Of a stretch of 64,000 bases of DNA, positions 11,033 to 23,165 are shown piece by piece (position 1 is the stretch's first letter; every line of letters begins with the position of its first letter). The notes below the pieces were generated by a model. That model saw only the letters and a list, made by a program, of their open reading frames with translations, was not told the DNA's origin and searched no databases. The stretch is taken from assembly GCF_001659605.2 (NCBI RefSeq), contig NC_035176.2, positions 23,412,847 to 23,476,846 on the forward strand, read 5' to 3'. Origin of the DNA: Manihot esculenta. Taxonomy: Eukaryota; Streptophyta; Magnoliopsida; Malpighiales; Euphorbiaceae. Both the position numbers and the translations under genes were made by a program.

Positions 11033-12871
11033 TGTAACAGCCCGAAAATCGGACCGCTATCGGCGCTAGGATCCAGATCGGCTTAAGGCCGCCGGGACCC
11101 GTAGCAAGCCTAACATACATCCTGTGAACCTGTTTAATCCCATACATGATCAACAACATACATAAAATTAAAACTTTTCTTTTCATTCATGAACCAAACT
11201 CAACCTGTGCATGCATTAACATAGTCATTAACATTAACCCCACCATGGAGTCCTCATCAATGCTCCAATGGGGTGCCATAATCATGCATTAAGTTTGGTA
11301 AAACATAAACATCAATAAAATATCATGCATTCATAAAGGGATTACACAACTAGGGTCAAGCACACTTCTAAACCTCAATACTGTCATTACATTACATAAC
11401 TCAACAATACATTGCAACATCCATCATGTCCACTACTAGCTATTACATAACCAAAACTTTACTCTATCCGACCTCCTGCTCTATCCTATACCTGCAAACT
11501 TGGGGATTAAGGGAACGGGGTGAGCTAAAAAGCCCAGTGAGCAGAACCATAAAACATTTTAATTATTCATGCTTTCATGGAATGCATCATAACACAGACA
11601 TTTCACATCAAGGACGGACTTGTCACCAATAACTCTCATTTCCATAAACAATCATGCATTTGCCCGGACGCGTGGCATGGGCAGCCCGGGACTTCATAAT
11701 CATGGTGCCAGGACGCGTGGCATGGTCAGCCCTGGACTTCATATGTTACATACTGAGAGCTAGTGGGTCATCCAACATCCATCCACATCAACAGTAAAGA
11801 TGCAATGCATCATATTCGTGATTACTAATGCAATACAACCTACGTAAACATAGCATTTATGATGCATGGATCATGCTAAACCTATTATTAAATTTTAAAG
11901 CATAGTTCTGTTCCACTCACCTCTGGCTGATGCTCTAAGGACTCTGAAGCAGCTAGCACTACTGACCTCCTCGGTTCCTCGGGTCCGAACCTACACAGGT
12001 GGACTCAGATGAGGGACCAAACATATATAGACATAACTTTAAAACATCCCCCAAAAACCCCCTAAAACACCTCAAGCAACCACAAACATCATACATTGCT
12101 CAAAAACTTAACATAACCCATAAAACCAACCAAAACCTAAACATGCATTTCTACCCCATAGATCAACTTAAAACTTGTTTAAAACATACAGTGAGCTCAA
12201 GATCGGCCCTTACCTCTTGAAAATCGAGAGGAAAACGACCCTAGCTCGGAGATGGGAGAGATTGAGTTTCTTGAACTTCAAAAGCTCCAAAACTTGCTTT
12301 ATACTCGAAAATCTTCAAAACAAAGTGAAAACTTGTGAAAATCGTGAAAGATTTGAAGGAAGAAACTCAAGATCGGTGAGGGACAGCAGAGTGCTCACCT
12401 TGGCCAAAAATGGGGAGAAAAGGTCGCCCATTTCGGCTAAGGGACCCCTTTATAGGTGGCTGGCCAGGCCACATTCGGGAGCCGAACGTGCCCCCGTATG
12501 CATGCCATGTTCGGCGGTCGAACATAAGGTTCGGCGGCCGAACATAAGGTTCGGCGGCCGAACATAAGGTTCGGCGGCCGAACATAAGGTTCGGCGGCCG
12601 AACCTAGACTTCCCTCACTCATGGTTTCGGGGGCCTAAGGCACACCCGAAGCGCTTGCACGTTTGGCGGCCGAACTTGAAGTTCAGCGGCCGAACCTGGG
12701 TCTTCCTCCAAGACTATTTTCATTTAAAATTCAACTTCCTTTTTACTTAAAATCATAAAATACATTAAAACATTTCATGAAAACATGCCCTTACCCTTCT
12801 AGAGGTTTCCGACATCCGAGATCCCACCGGACGGTAGGGATTCCGATACCGGAGTCTAGCCGGGTATTACA
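11033..12871 (-). repeat. Gypsy R1 5' LTR
   Basis: Inverted relative of the F1 LTR: on the plus strand it begins TGTAACAGCCCG and ends CGGGTATTACA. It is shorter than its relatives (1839 bp) because the GC-rich cluster downstream of the promoter (as at 14150-14400 in R2) is missing. The cluster upstream of the TATA box is instead expanded into a tandem array (12509-12605). TATA on the minus strand at 12447-12454. Right-side target duplication expected: CCTAG (12872-12876). Confidence 0.9.
12509..12605. repeat. Tandem 20-bp palindrome array in R1 LTR
   Basis: Four to five head-to-tail copies of a 20-bp unit, TTCGGCGGCCGAACATAAGG; the first has one base change (GGTCG). Each unit contains the 13-bp palindrome found singly in the other LTRs. 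Confidence 0.9.
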
Positions 12872-12974
12872 CCTAGTGGACATGATTTTCCTATTGTGCT
12901 TGCCCTTCTATAACACCTATGAGCCCGACACACTATAGGTCCGACCATATGAACCTAGGGCTCTGATACCAATC
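12872..12974 (-). other. Gypsy R2 leader fragment with iMet primer site
   Basis: The first ~100 bp downstream of the R2 LTR. The minus strand reads TGGTATCAGAGCC, the exact initiator-Met primer sequence, at about 12960-12972. The fragment ends at CCTAGTGGACATGAT, where R1 inserted; the homologous leader sequence in R1 itself (10938 on) continues uninterrupted. Confidence 0.85.
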
Positions 12975-15189
12975 TGTAACGACCCGAAAACCAGACCGCT
13001 ACCGACGCTAGGATCCAGATCGGCTTAAGGCCGTCGGGACTCGTAGCAAGCCTAACATACCTTCTGTATACCTGTTAAATCCCATACATGATCATACATA
13101 TACATAAAAATCTTAAACTTTTTCTTTCATTCACCAAGCTTACCCTGTGCATGCACAACTCATAATCATAAACCCCACATTGGAGCCCTCATCAAATGCT
13201 CCAATGGGGTGACATATTATACATTAAGCTTGGTTTGCATAAACATCATTAAAACATTTCATTACAAGGATCATGTACCAGAAGGGGATTAACATACACT
13301 AGGGCCAAGCACAATTCTATCCTCAATACAATTCTTTACATTACATCATATAATAACATTTTACAATACATGTCCACATCTAACTATTACATAAAGCATA
13401 ACTTCTAATCCTGGTGACTTCCTGGTTTAGCCCGTACCTACAAACCTGGGGGATTAAGGGAATGGAGTGAGCTACTAGAGCCCAGTGAGCAGAATAGTAA
13501 AATATTATATTAAAGATTCATACTTTCATGGAATGCATCACATCACAAACAAATCACATTAAGGATGAAATTGTCACCAATAGCCCTCTACATGTCCAAT
13601 AGTGCCAGAACGTAGAATGGGTCCTGGTCTTTTCCCTTACATAACATATCATAACATTCCAATGTGCCAGGGACGTAGAATGGGTCTTCCTGGACTTTCT
13701 CTTACATAGTACCAGGGATGTAGAATGGGTCTTCCTGGACTTCCGAACCATATCATCATCATATCATATCATACCATACGAAGGCTAATGGATCATCCAA
13801 TATTCATCCACATCAACTTCATATTATGCAATGCAACATATTCGTGGATTCTAATGCAAACAACCTAATACATCTCATGGCATTCGTGATGCATAAACAT
13901 GCTCAAAATTTATTTATTTACTTTGCAATATAAAGAGTCATTCTACTCACCTCAGGCTAGCTCTGAAAAGACTCTGAAGCAGCTATCTCACTGCTGGGGT
14001 TCTCGGTTCCTCGGGTCCGAACCTACACAGGTGGACTCAAATGAGGGACTAAACATAGACTAACATGACTCTAAATTACTCCCCAAAAACCCCCCTAAAA
14101 CATCACAAACATGCATAGAAAATCATGCAAAGGAAGGCTGAACAGGGCACTTTCAGCGGCAGGTTCGGCGGTCGAAAGTCCCTCCAGAGCCGAAAGTCAT
14201 GCACCTTCAGCGGCACTTTCGGCGGCCGAAGGTTCCTTCCAGATCCGAAACTCATGCATGTTCGGCGGCACCTTTGGCGGCCGAAACTCCCTTTCAGAGC
14301 CGAAAGTCCACTTTCGGGGGCAGGGTTCGGCAGCCAAAAGTTTGCCTCCACAGGCAGGTTCGGCGGCCGAAAGTGCCTTCGGCTGCCGAACCTGAGTTCT
14401 TCCAGCAGTGGCAAAACTCAGTCCTCATGCACATTTGCCTCCCAACACCTTCCAACTCAAATCCAACACTTCCAAAACATGCATACACACATACATAAGC
14501 TTATAGGGGTCTCAAAACTAGCCTAAACCCCAACCAAAACACATCAAACATATATATACAACATACATTAACCATAAAAGCACATAAGCCTTAACATTAA
14601 ACAACTAACCTAATCATGTATTTCTACACCATGAACCTTCATGAAACTTAATCAAAACATGAAAAGAGGTGATGATCTACTCTTACCTCTTGAAGATCGA
14701 GAGGAGAGGCGATCCAACTCGGAGATGGGAGAGATCTAGCTCCTTGGGTCTCCAAGCTCCAAAAACTTGTTCTAAGCTCATAATTCTTCAAAACCAAGTA
14801 AACACTTGTTAAAACTTGAAAGATTTAAGGAAAATCATCAAAATCAACCATGGTAGGGCATTGACTCACCTCTGGCTGGAAATGGGGAAGAAACTCGCCC
14901 ATTTTCGGCCATGGGGCTTCTTATAGGGGCTGGCCAGGCCACCTTCGGAAGCCTAAGGTGCCTCCAAAACTCATGCATGTTCGGCGGCCGATCATGAGGT
15001 TCGGCGGCCGAACCTGGGTTTCCCTCTATGGTCATTTTCATTCAAAACTCAATTTTTTTCTTACTTAAAATCATAAAATACATGGAAACATTTTATAAAA
15101 ATATGATTTTACCCTTTTATAGGTTCCCGACATTCGAGATTCCACCGAACGGTAGGAATTCCGATACCGGAGTCTAGCCGGGTATTATA
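12975..15189 (-). repeat. Gypsy R2 5' LTR
   Basis: Inverted 2.2-kb LTR homologous to F1. On the plus strand it starts TGTAACGACCCG and ends CCGGGTATTATA, the terminal CA having mutated to TA. It has both GC-rich palindrome clusters (about 14150-14400 and 14955-15025). A minisatellite with CCAG-ACGTAGAATGGGTC-type units lies at about 13600-13745. The altered TATA (TATAAGAAG) and mutated terminus suggest it is older than R1. It is inserted in the Athila-like RT gene that starts at 15190. Confidence 0.88.
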
Positions 15190-16133
15190 ATGGGTGGAGA
15201 GTATGCATGGACTATAGGAAGCTCAATGCTGCAACAAGGAAGGACCACTTCCCCCTACCATTCATTGATCAAATGCTAGAAAGGCTTGCAAGTAAGTCCC
15301 ATTACTGTTGTCTTGATGGATATTCAGGTTTTTATCATATTCCAGTTGCTCCAGAGGACCAAGAAAAGACCACCTTCACTTGTCCTTTTGGCACTTTTGC
15401 CTTTAGAAGAATGCCATTTGGACTATGCAATGCACCTGCCACCTTTCAGCGATGCATGATGAGCATATTCTCTGACTATGTGGGTAAGACAATTGAAGTG
15501 TCCATGGATGACTTCACAGTGCATGGTAACTCCTTTGAAGAATGCCTTGCCAACTTGTAAAAGATCCTACAGAGATGCCTTGAGTCTAACCTTGTACTTA
15601 ATTATGAAAAATGTCATTTTATGGTTAATCAAGGTATGGTTTTGGGACATGTTGTTTCAGCTAAGGGCATTGAAGTAGACAAGGCTAAGGTAGATACAAT
15701 TAAAAATCTACCTTACCCTACAAATGTTAGGGAAATTCGGTCATTCCTTGGCCACGCAGGTTTCTATAGGAGGTTCATCAAAGATTTCTCTAAAATTACA
15801 TTGCCATTATGCAAATTGCTCCAACAGGATGTAACCTTTGTTTTTTATGCAGATTGCAAAAAGGCATTTGATTTAATTAAAGAATTGCTTGTGACTGTCC
15901 CGATTATTCAAGCACCTTATTGGAACTTGCCCTTTGAAATCATGTGTGATGCAAGCAACTATGCAGTGGGAGCAGTCTTGGGGCAATGTGTGGGAAACTC
16001 ACCCCACGTCATTCACTATGCCTCCCGCACATTGGATGCTACACAAAGCAACTACACAACAACAGAAAAGGAGCTCTTAGCTGTTGTATTTGCTTTAGAG
16101 AAATTCAGACCATATCTCTTGGGAACCAAAGTC
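15190..16133 (+). pseudogene. Athila-like pol fragment: reverse transcriptase and RNase H
   Basis: Starts inside the RT at NGWRVCMDYRKLN, immediately right of R2. Visible motifs: LDGYSGFYHI, TFTCPFGTFAFRRMPFGL, and the active-site box SMDDF (usually FMDDF). A TAA stop at about 15558 is followed by KILQRCLESNLVLNYEKC in the same frame. Then come the RT thumb (SFLGHAGFYRRFIKDFSK) and RNase H (CDASNYAVGAVLG, TEKELLAVVFALEKFRPYLLG). The sequence breaks off at about 16133, in RNase H. Not functional. The N-terminal half must lie left of R2, off-window. Confidence 0.9.
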
Positions 16134-16617
16134 TTGGGGCAACGTGTGGAAGACCATGCCTTAGCACAGCTAGAACGAAGATCGACGTGCATGAAGGCAC
16201 GCTCACAATGGATTTTGATGGAGAAGAGATAAAATTTAATGTCTACGATGCAATGAAGTATTCTAATGATAATTTTCTCTTTGCAGCATAGACATTGTTA
16301 ATCCTTTCGCTCAAGAAGCATTTGGATTAAGCAAGGAAGAGAAGTTAGAGGCAGTTTTAACCGAAAACTTGACAATGGACTGCCTTAACAATAGCACATC
16401 GCAATTCAGTGAAGAAATCATAGAAACAGTCCACTCATTGGACACTTTAAGCCATAAGGCACCAGAACTTAAGTTAAAAATGCTTCCAGCTCATTTGAAA
16501 TATGCATTTTTGGGAAGTAATAACACAATACCAATCATAATCTCCTCCAAGTTTAATACTTTAAAAGCAATGAAGTTGATTTGGGTGCTGAATGAATACG
16601 AAGATGGAAGTGGATGA
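16134..16617 (+). pseudogene. Athila-like protease C-terminus and linker, out of normal order
   Basis: Directly after the broken RNase H comes GRPCLSTARTKIDVHEGTL and FDGEEIKFNVYDAMKY. This is the end of the protease domain, which in an intact Athila polyprotein lies upstream of RT. It continues (stops and a frame change near 16290) into ELKLKMLPAHLKYAFLG, the protease-RT linker, and ends at a stop at 16617. Domain order RT-RNase H-protease means an internal rearrangement or a join of two copies. Confidence 0.8.
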
Positions 16618-16849
16618 AGCTTAACATGCCATTGAAGTCTAGCCTAGGACAATAAACAAGGGCGCTGCTTGGGAGGCAACCCAGGGTTATAGGCTTGCCT
16701 AAGCCTGTACAGTCACCCGTGAGTTTCTTTTAATTTTATTTTTCTAAATTTATTTATCTGTTATTTTCTACCTTGGAGCAGATTGGACCTTCTGAACAAT
16801 TCTGGACTTTATGGGACCTTTTATGACCTTCAATGGTTATTTAGGTGGT
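16618..16849 (+). other. Athila-like post-pol non-coding segment
   Basis: Contains GGGCGCTGCTTGGGAGGCAA at 16660-16679, a motif commonly found just after pol in Athila elements. No ORF. Interrupted by the CACTA-like element and apparently resuming near 19916. Confidence 0.6.
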
Positions 16850-17639
16850 AATTACCAGTGACGGCATCAGCGACGGATTTTGTTTCTGCGACAGACTTAG
16901 CGACGGATTTTGTTTCTGTCAGCAAAAACAAAATCAGTGACGACATCAGCAATGGATTTGCGACAGAAAATATAATTACAGATTTCTGATAGATTTTTGA
17001 CGGATTAGCGATGGATTTTTAAATAATTAGCGATGAATTTTTATCCATCGCTAATCCGTCGAAAAGTTTAAAAGCAGACTTCAAAAAAGCCCTAACACCT
17101 CTTTCTAAAATTTCTAACTCCCGTCGCTGAACACTCTCCCTCTCTCTCCCCATAAGATTTCTGGCATTGCTCATTCTCCTACATCACCCGCCAACGGATT
17201 CCCACCGCTTTTGTGATGCTGCCAACGTTGACTTGCAGCGACGCTTGAGCTCGACTACTCTCCTCTCACCGCCGCTCGTTGCTGTCATGATTGTTTAGTA
17301 AATTTCTTTGGAAATAATTAATGTTTTAAAACATATAAAGTTTCCAGCTAGATTTATGCATGCTTATTTGTTCAGGTGAGTACCTATTAGAGGAAATGAT
17401 TTGTATTGAATCTGCCATCGCATAACTTGTTAATTTGATTTATCTATGTTAATTTGTTTGATTTCTTGACAGACAAAGCGGGATCCTTACCGTTTTCAAT
17501 TTTTATTTGAAATGCGTTTTGTAGATCTTAACATAAATCACCTTATGTATGTAATTTCTCTATTTAAGATATTTGATACTTTTGCTTGTGGCTTGCCCAA
17601 ATTTTGTTACTTCTGGGAGGTTGCTGCTTGCTGACAATT

Positions 17640-17985
17640 AGCTTTACTGCATTGTATGCATTGTATTTTAGGATAGGCCAAAAGAGATTTTAAAGAAGAG
17701 AAAAAAAAAAGGAATGTATGCCCAAATTTTGTTAGCACCGCCTTGGCAGAGGATTCCAAGACCTCCTCCTGATCATGGGGTCAATGGGTTGTGAACAAAT
17801 TAGAGTATGTGTCTACATGGCCACTAATAATTTTTTTTTTCCTTTTCCATCTTGAATTTTTTTATTTTATTTCAGGTACATTGGAGTAATTTCAGAGAAA
17901 TCTAAGCCAGGCAGCTCAGCAACAGCAACAGAAGAAGCACCTACACCTGGACCAAGTGGTGATGCACCCGCACCTCTTTAAGATT
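17640..17985 (+). other. Exon-like fragments of unknown origin inside the CACTA-like element
   Basis: A conceptual peptide containing PWQRIPRPPPDHG (about 17740-17780) is followed by a spacer ending in TTATTTCAG and a second peptide, YIGVISEKSKPGSSATATEE, that ends in a stop at about 17980. Proline- and alanine-rich protein-like composition and splice-like boundaries suggest captured gene pieces. I do not recognise the parent. Confidence 0.3.
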
Positions 17986-18109
17986 ATTGGTTTAAGATAA
18001 TAAGAGTATTATTTTAATATTTTATATTTATATCAATAATGGACGATATTCAACTTAATTTATTCTTTTTACACAAAATTAAATTGATTATTAATTGAAT
18101 ATTACACAG

Positions 18110-18371
18110 TTTACATCTTAATTATGAAACCACCTCTCTCTTGATGGCTATGGTTGTGCATTTTCTAAGTCAGTCACCCACTGCGTTTGAGCAGCTAAAG
18201 GTAATTAATTTAATTAATTAAATATAAATTTTTTTACAATAAATAAAATATTCAGCTTCATTATTTTTCTCCTTTCACGTTTCCCAGTTGGAGCATCAGG
18301 CAATAATAAGCTTGAAGGAGAAAGATGATGAGTATTTGAACTGGGAAGATTATAAAAAATGGAATTCACCC
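18110..18371 (+). pseudogene. Captured cytochrome P450 fragment (two exons)
   Basis: Exon-like block 18110-18200 follows an ACACAG acceptor and encodes NYETTSLLMAMVVHFLSQSP...EQLK. This resembles the P450 I-helix, with its [AG]-x-x-[DE]-T-T/S oxygen-activation motif (here N-Y-E-T-T). It ends at a GTAATT donor. After an 87-bp intron ending TTCCCAG, block 18288 on encodes LEHQAIISLKEKDDEY then NWEDYKK. A one-base deletion then shifts the frame: the shifted reading gives MEFTQNV, the usual P450 J-helix to K-helix sequence. The best fit is a CYP85-clan enzyme (inference). Introns are retained, so the capture was from DNA, not mRNA. Confidence 0.72.
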
Positions 18372-19915
18372 AAAATGTGAGAGAGAATTTCTTATTTATT
18401 TATTTTTATTTGATTTTTAATTTCTAATTGGTGGCCTGCTATTTTTTATACTTGGAAGTTGGATTTTTTCTCTTTTCTTTTATAAAAGCTATATGTTTTT
18501 GTGAATTGACAATTTGCACTTGCTAAATGGGCTAGTAGTTTTTCTACAACTCCTATTACTAGTGGTTAGATTTTTTCTAGATGGAAAAAATAGACAAAAT
18601 TGCTTCTGATTTTACTTTCCTTTTTGTTGTTTTTAGAAATAAATTGAAGGCACAGAATCAGTAGGAAAATTCACAAGGGAATGTACATAGTAAATGAAGG
18701 AACTAGTTATGTAGCAGTGTCCATATTCTGCACCCTATATAAGTCTCATATTGATGCATCTCATTGACAGTGATGGGGTTTAGAGGTGGGTCTGTGTTGC
18801 TATCATGGTTTTGGGGAGATGTTTTCCTTGCGTTTGAACTCATAGAATTTAAAATATTTTCAGCAGCAGATACAAGAAATGTCTTTTAGTGAAAAGGTTT
18901 CTTAGGCAGGAGGAGGGATGGTTCTCACTGTAGGGTTGTTGTTTTTAAGGTAAAAAAATACAAGTGCTTTCTTATTGCCTTATTTCTTTATCAAATTGAT
19001 GAGTCTCACTTAGAAAAAGTTTTAATTTTGTTTCTTTCTGAAGTCATTAAGTTGGAGAAGTCAGTACATTAGATTGTCATAATAGACCCCTTAACCAGCT
19101 TTCTGTTGGGACTAGTTACTCCATTTATCTTCTTATAGATCTTATTGAGTTACTGTTGCATTGGGTTGTAAATTATTACAGTTAAAACTTAGTTATTTCT
19201 TGTGTTGATTGAGCTGAATTATACTATTGTTTTCTGTTTTAATTTCTTAGATACTAAGGTATTAAGTTTCTCCAAGGCCATCGAGGGAGCAACCTCATTA
19301 TGCGACCAGACTAGTGAGGGAGCAACTCTTCGTCTAATTAGGCCACTCACAACCAAACTCTTCATGTATACATAGTTAATAGCCATAAATTTAAATTCAT
19401 GATGTAATTATATTTTAATTTATTTTTCATAAACATTTAATATTTTGTATGGATGATTTAATTTTAATAATATATACAATTTATTTATTTTAATTAAAAT
19501 TATTATATTTGATATATTACAATTACTTATTTATCATCTTGAGATTGTATAATATTAAAATATATTAAAATAAATAAATAATATCAATGATAAATTTTAG
19601 GGAAATATTTTATCTTTTTGATGGATTTGCGATAAGAAAATGCCGTTACTATGCTTTGCGACGGATTTTTGACAGAATTGTAATTGAAAGCATTTCATTT
19701 TTCCAACAAAAATTAGCGATGGATATGAGATTGTTGCTATTTTTTGACGGATTTATCCGTCAGAAATGTCGTCGCTAACATTTCCAACAGCGCAGATATC
19801 TGTTGGAAAAATTAGCGACATAACTTTAAGTGACCGATTATGGTCTGTCGAAAATCCGTCGCTGAAAGTATTAGCGACGAAAATTTTCGTTGCTGATAGT
19901 CTATTTTTTGTGGTT

Positions 19916-21842
19916 TAAGTTATTATTTTTTAGACTGCTCCAAAGGAAGGTAAATTCTATTTTACTTGCTGTTATGTAACAAAAAATAATAAAAAATAAA
20001 AAAATAAAAAATATATAAACTTAACCCTATTTTCTTTTTTCTCTTCTTCACTTTTCTTTTTCTTCCCCGAGAACCTCTCCCTCTTGCGTCTCTCTGCATC
20101 AACAGGTACACCATCCATGGCGAGAACCACCCAGCCCGAAGCCACCGCCGCCCAGCCCAAAGCTCGCTCCTCCTCATGCCACTGCCGGACCTCGTCGACG
20201 ACACCAAGTAGCCTTGACGACTGACTCGCGCACCCCTGACAGATCCACAGCCGCATCCCCAACACTAGCCGTGCCACCCTCACTGCCTGCGAAGCTAACA
20301 ATGTTGTCCTTGGTGCCTTCACTGCCATTCCTTCCGCCGGCCACGACTAAGTGACAGACGCGCTCACAAGAAAAGGGGAAGACCCCTGTTCATGAACTGC
20401 CTAGTGATGATGAGGAAGAAGAATGGGAGGTAAAACCCGAGATTTTGAAGCAACTCCAAGTCCTATCATTCCACCATGATCGTGCTTATTTCGAACAGAG
20501 GACAAATCAGCGCCAGCAACCTTAGTAGTAGCACCATCCTGAGTTTTGGCGACTTACTCCTCAGAGAAGTTATCTTTGATTTACTTTTGCTAATTTATTT
20601 GTGAACTTCCTCCGTTGCTTGAATTTTTCCACATTGAGGACAATTTGAGGAGTAATTGCGGGGAGGGAGAGAAGTGTTGGGATAGAAATGCTTTTTGTGA
20701 TTGGTTGATGGGTTGATATACATATTATATATTTCTAATATTTCTGTTGTGTTTGAAAATTTTTTCTATTATTTTTGTTGTTTCTGCTAGAGGTTTGCCT
20801 AAGCTTGTAAGATTTTTTTTTTTCTGTTTCGCTGCAGTTTCTCAACACTTACACTTGCTGAATTGTTTCTCAGATTTAATATTTCTGATTTCCATTATTA
20901 ATTTTATTTATAAAAAAATAAATAAAAAGTAAAAAGTAAAAAAAAAAAATTCATAGAATTCAAGTTCTTATGCCATTTGTATGCTAGTTTAAATAGAATA
21001 AATTCATCATTGTTCATTTTGTTAGTTTTGTTTTTAAGACTTGCTTTAAAAACTCATAAAGTATGGTCCATATTTAAATAATTGATAATGAATGCATGTC
21101 CTTTTAGATCAGTTGCTGCCCTTTGTTGAGAATAATTTAAAGAACATTACCTAGATTATGTGTTTATGTGAAAATTAAGGAGTGTCATAAAAAAAAAGAG
21201 AAAAAAGAATAATAGCAAAAGCAAAAAATTAGAAATAAATACACTCCTATGACCCACTCCTCTAGCTTAAAGTGATTTCGTATGGAAAAATTAATGTTTA
21301 GGAGAGAATCACCCCTTTTGGACTGTTTAAAAACTCGCCCCATGCCTTTTAATTAGGTAACCATGAGTGGAGCTAGTAGCCACCTGAGCTGAATAATCTG
21401 GGTACCTGAGCTGAATAATCTGGGTAAGTGGCTCAGTAACCATTTGTTTCACGTTCACTCCATTTGTTTCAGGCAAGATATAGTAAGAAGTGTAAAAATA
21501 ATTCCGCAAGTCTTTAAATTTTATTGGTCTAGTCAAGAGTTTCTAAGATTCTATTCTTTAAAAAGAACAGTTTAATATTATATAGCATTCTAATATTTTA
21601 TGTGCTTGAAATTGAATTGATGACCAACTTTATGTTTTGAGAAACATGCTTTAATATGAAACTTGTTAAAGTGAACTTTGGTAAAATTAAGTTATTTCTG
21701 CAATCATCCTATTGCATAACAATTTGGTTTTTTGTTTTGGACAAATTAAATTTTAAATTGATTGAGGACAGAGCTGTATTTTATTGTTTTTATTTAAATT
21801 TATATCCTTGAGGACAAGCATAGGGGCAAGTGTGGAAAAATC
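19916..21842 (+). other. 3' non-coding part of the outer Athila-like element
   Basis: Mostly AT-rich and non-coding. A GC-richer island (20040-20400) has open frames on both strands that I cannot assign. Conserved Athila-type motifs are visible: CACATTGAGGACAATTTGAGG at about 20629 and CTTGAGGACAAGCATAGGGG at about 21806. The latter is followed by GTGTGGAAAAA, a degraded purine tract directly before the LTR. Confidence 0.55.
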
Positions 21843-23165
21843 TGATGAGTTGCAAAACTTACCACTTTTTTCTTATTAAATTCCATGATTTTGCTATAAT
21901 TTTGACATAAATAATTAATTTTTACTTGGAATTTAATTTTGAACAGATTTTTAAGTGGAAGTTAAGAAAAGGAACGAAAAGAGGTTGAACTGGAAGATTT
22001 TTGGACGGGGAGATTACAGTATTAGGCAAGCCTATAGCCCAAGGCAATGGACAGCTCCAGATTTCAAAAAATGGCACCTCAGCCTAATTTTTCCAACTGT
22101 ACAAGGATAAAATTAACTTCAAATTGGAGCGAACATAATCAAATTATGATAGGGATAAAATAGGAGTAATAGAGTTTATTTTAAATTGTGAATATTTATC
22201 TTTTTGTTGGGGAAAAGCCTATATAAAAGCTGCCTAAGAATTAACCTAGGTATCATATTTTTCTCTTTTCTTCTCCTCTCTCAAATCACCTCCTTGGCGC
22301 CCCCTTCTTCTTCTTTTTTCTTTAGTTTTTGCAATTTTATTATGGCTCTTAGAGACTAAACAGTTCTTTTCAGTTAAAGGTTAATCCAAATTGAGATTTT
22401 ATTTAAGTTGTGAGATTATGTGCTTAAATTCTCTTTATCTTATTTCTATTTTCTATTAATTTCTGTTTTCAAGGAACACCACCTCCATTATTGTCCTCTT
22501 AAGAATTTAAAGGGCCCATTGAATCTCTTAGAAATACTAACATATTACTAATTAAGTCAATTAAATTCGTAATTATTTAATTGGGTTAATAACAAATAGC
22601 AATTAGCATATTCGTTTATATTAAAGAATCAGTAGATTTGATTTAAATAATTTATGTGTTATTATTGATCAAATTTGGATTTTTTTTCTCTTAAAGCAGA
22701 TAACTAATTAAATCTACACGCATGTTGGGGTTGTTAGTTAATTAGGAATTAATTTAAGCGCAGAGTGGATTAATTTAATTGTAAGAAAGAATTGGTGGGA
22801 TTCGCGTGTTTGACCACTATAAACTAAATAATAGATAATAAAATGAATTATTTTGCTAATATGATTAACGGCCAAACCCTTCAATTTGATTACTTTCAAT
22901 TGAATTTAATTTAATTATTTATTTCACCATCTCAATTGCATTGTTTGTTTTTCTTTTAATTTTTTTTTCTTGTCCAAAGCAAAATCAATTTTTTCAAACA
23001 AAAATTCCATTCTTCTCTCTTTTTGTTTTAAACTATTTTTCTTGTTCAACTAATCATCTAAATTAAACAGAGATTATAGGATCGATACTCACTTACTCTA
23101 TCTACAAATTCATATTGAATTCAAAAAAGAAGATAAGTTTTAATTGACGGATTCGACACCCATCA
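21843..23165 (+). repeat. Athila-like element 3' LTR
   Basis: Starts TGATGAGTTGCAAAACTTACC after the purine tract and ends TTCGACACCCATCA (termini TGATG...CATCA). Homologous to the minus-strand LTR at 47800-49160 in both end sequences and body. The flank at 23166 continues a copia gag gene, so the Athila element inserted there; expected target duplication GTATT. Confidence 0.78.

Larger units (their letters stand above)
16850..19915. mobile_element. CACTA-like DNA transposon, non-autonomous, carrying host exon fragments
   Basis: Both ends carry many copies of GCGACGGATTT, GACGGATTAGCGATGG and similar short repeats in inverted orientation (16855-17050 and 19615-19900). This is the subterminal structure typical of plant CACTA (En/Spm) elements. 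CAGCGACGGATTTT followed by CGACAG is present near both ends. The right end reads TTTTTTGTGG, close to the expected TTTTTTGTAGTG; the left terminus lacks a CACTA start and seems trimmed. No transposase ORF is visible. The interior holds spliced-gene-like pieces, including a cytochrome P450 fragment. A Mutator-type carrier is the alternative. Confidence 0.6.

Noticed and set aside
19962..20328. Minus-strand ORFs of 81 and 118 aa in a GC-rich island
   Set aside because: No recognisable domain and low-complexity ends (KKKSEEEKKE); the region lies in the non-coding 3' part of an Athila-like element.
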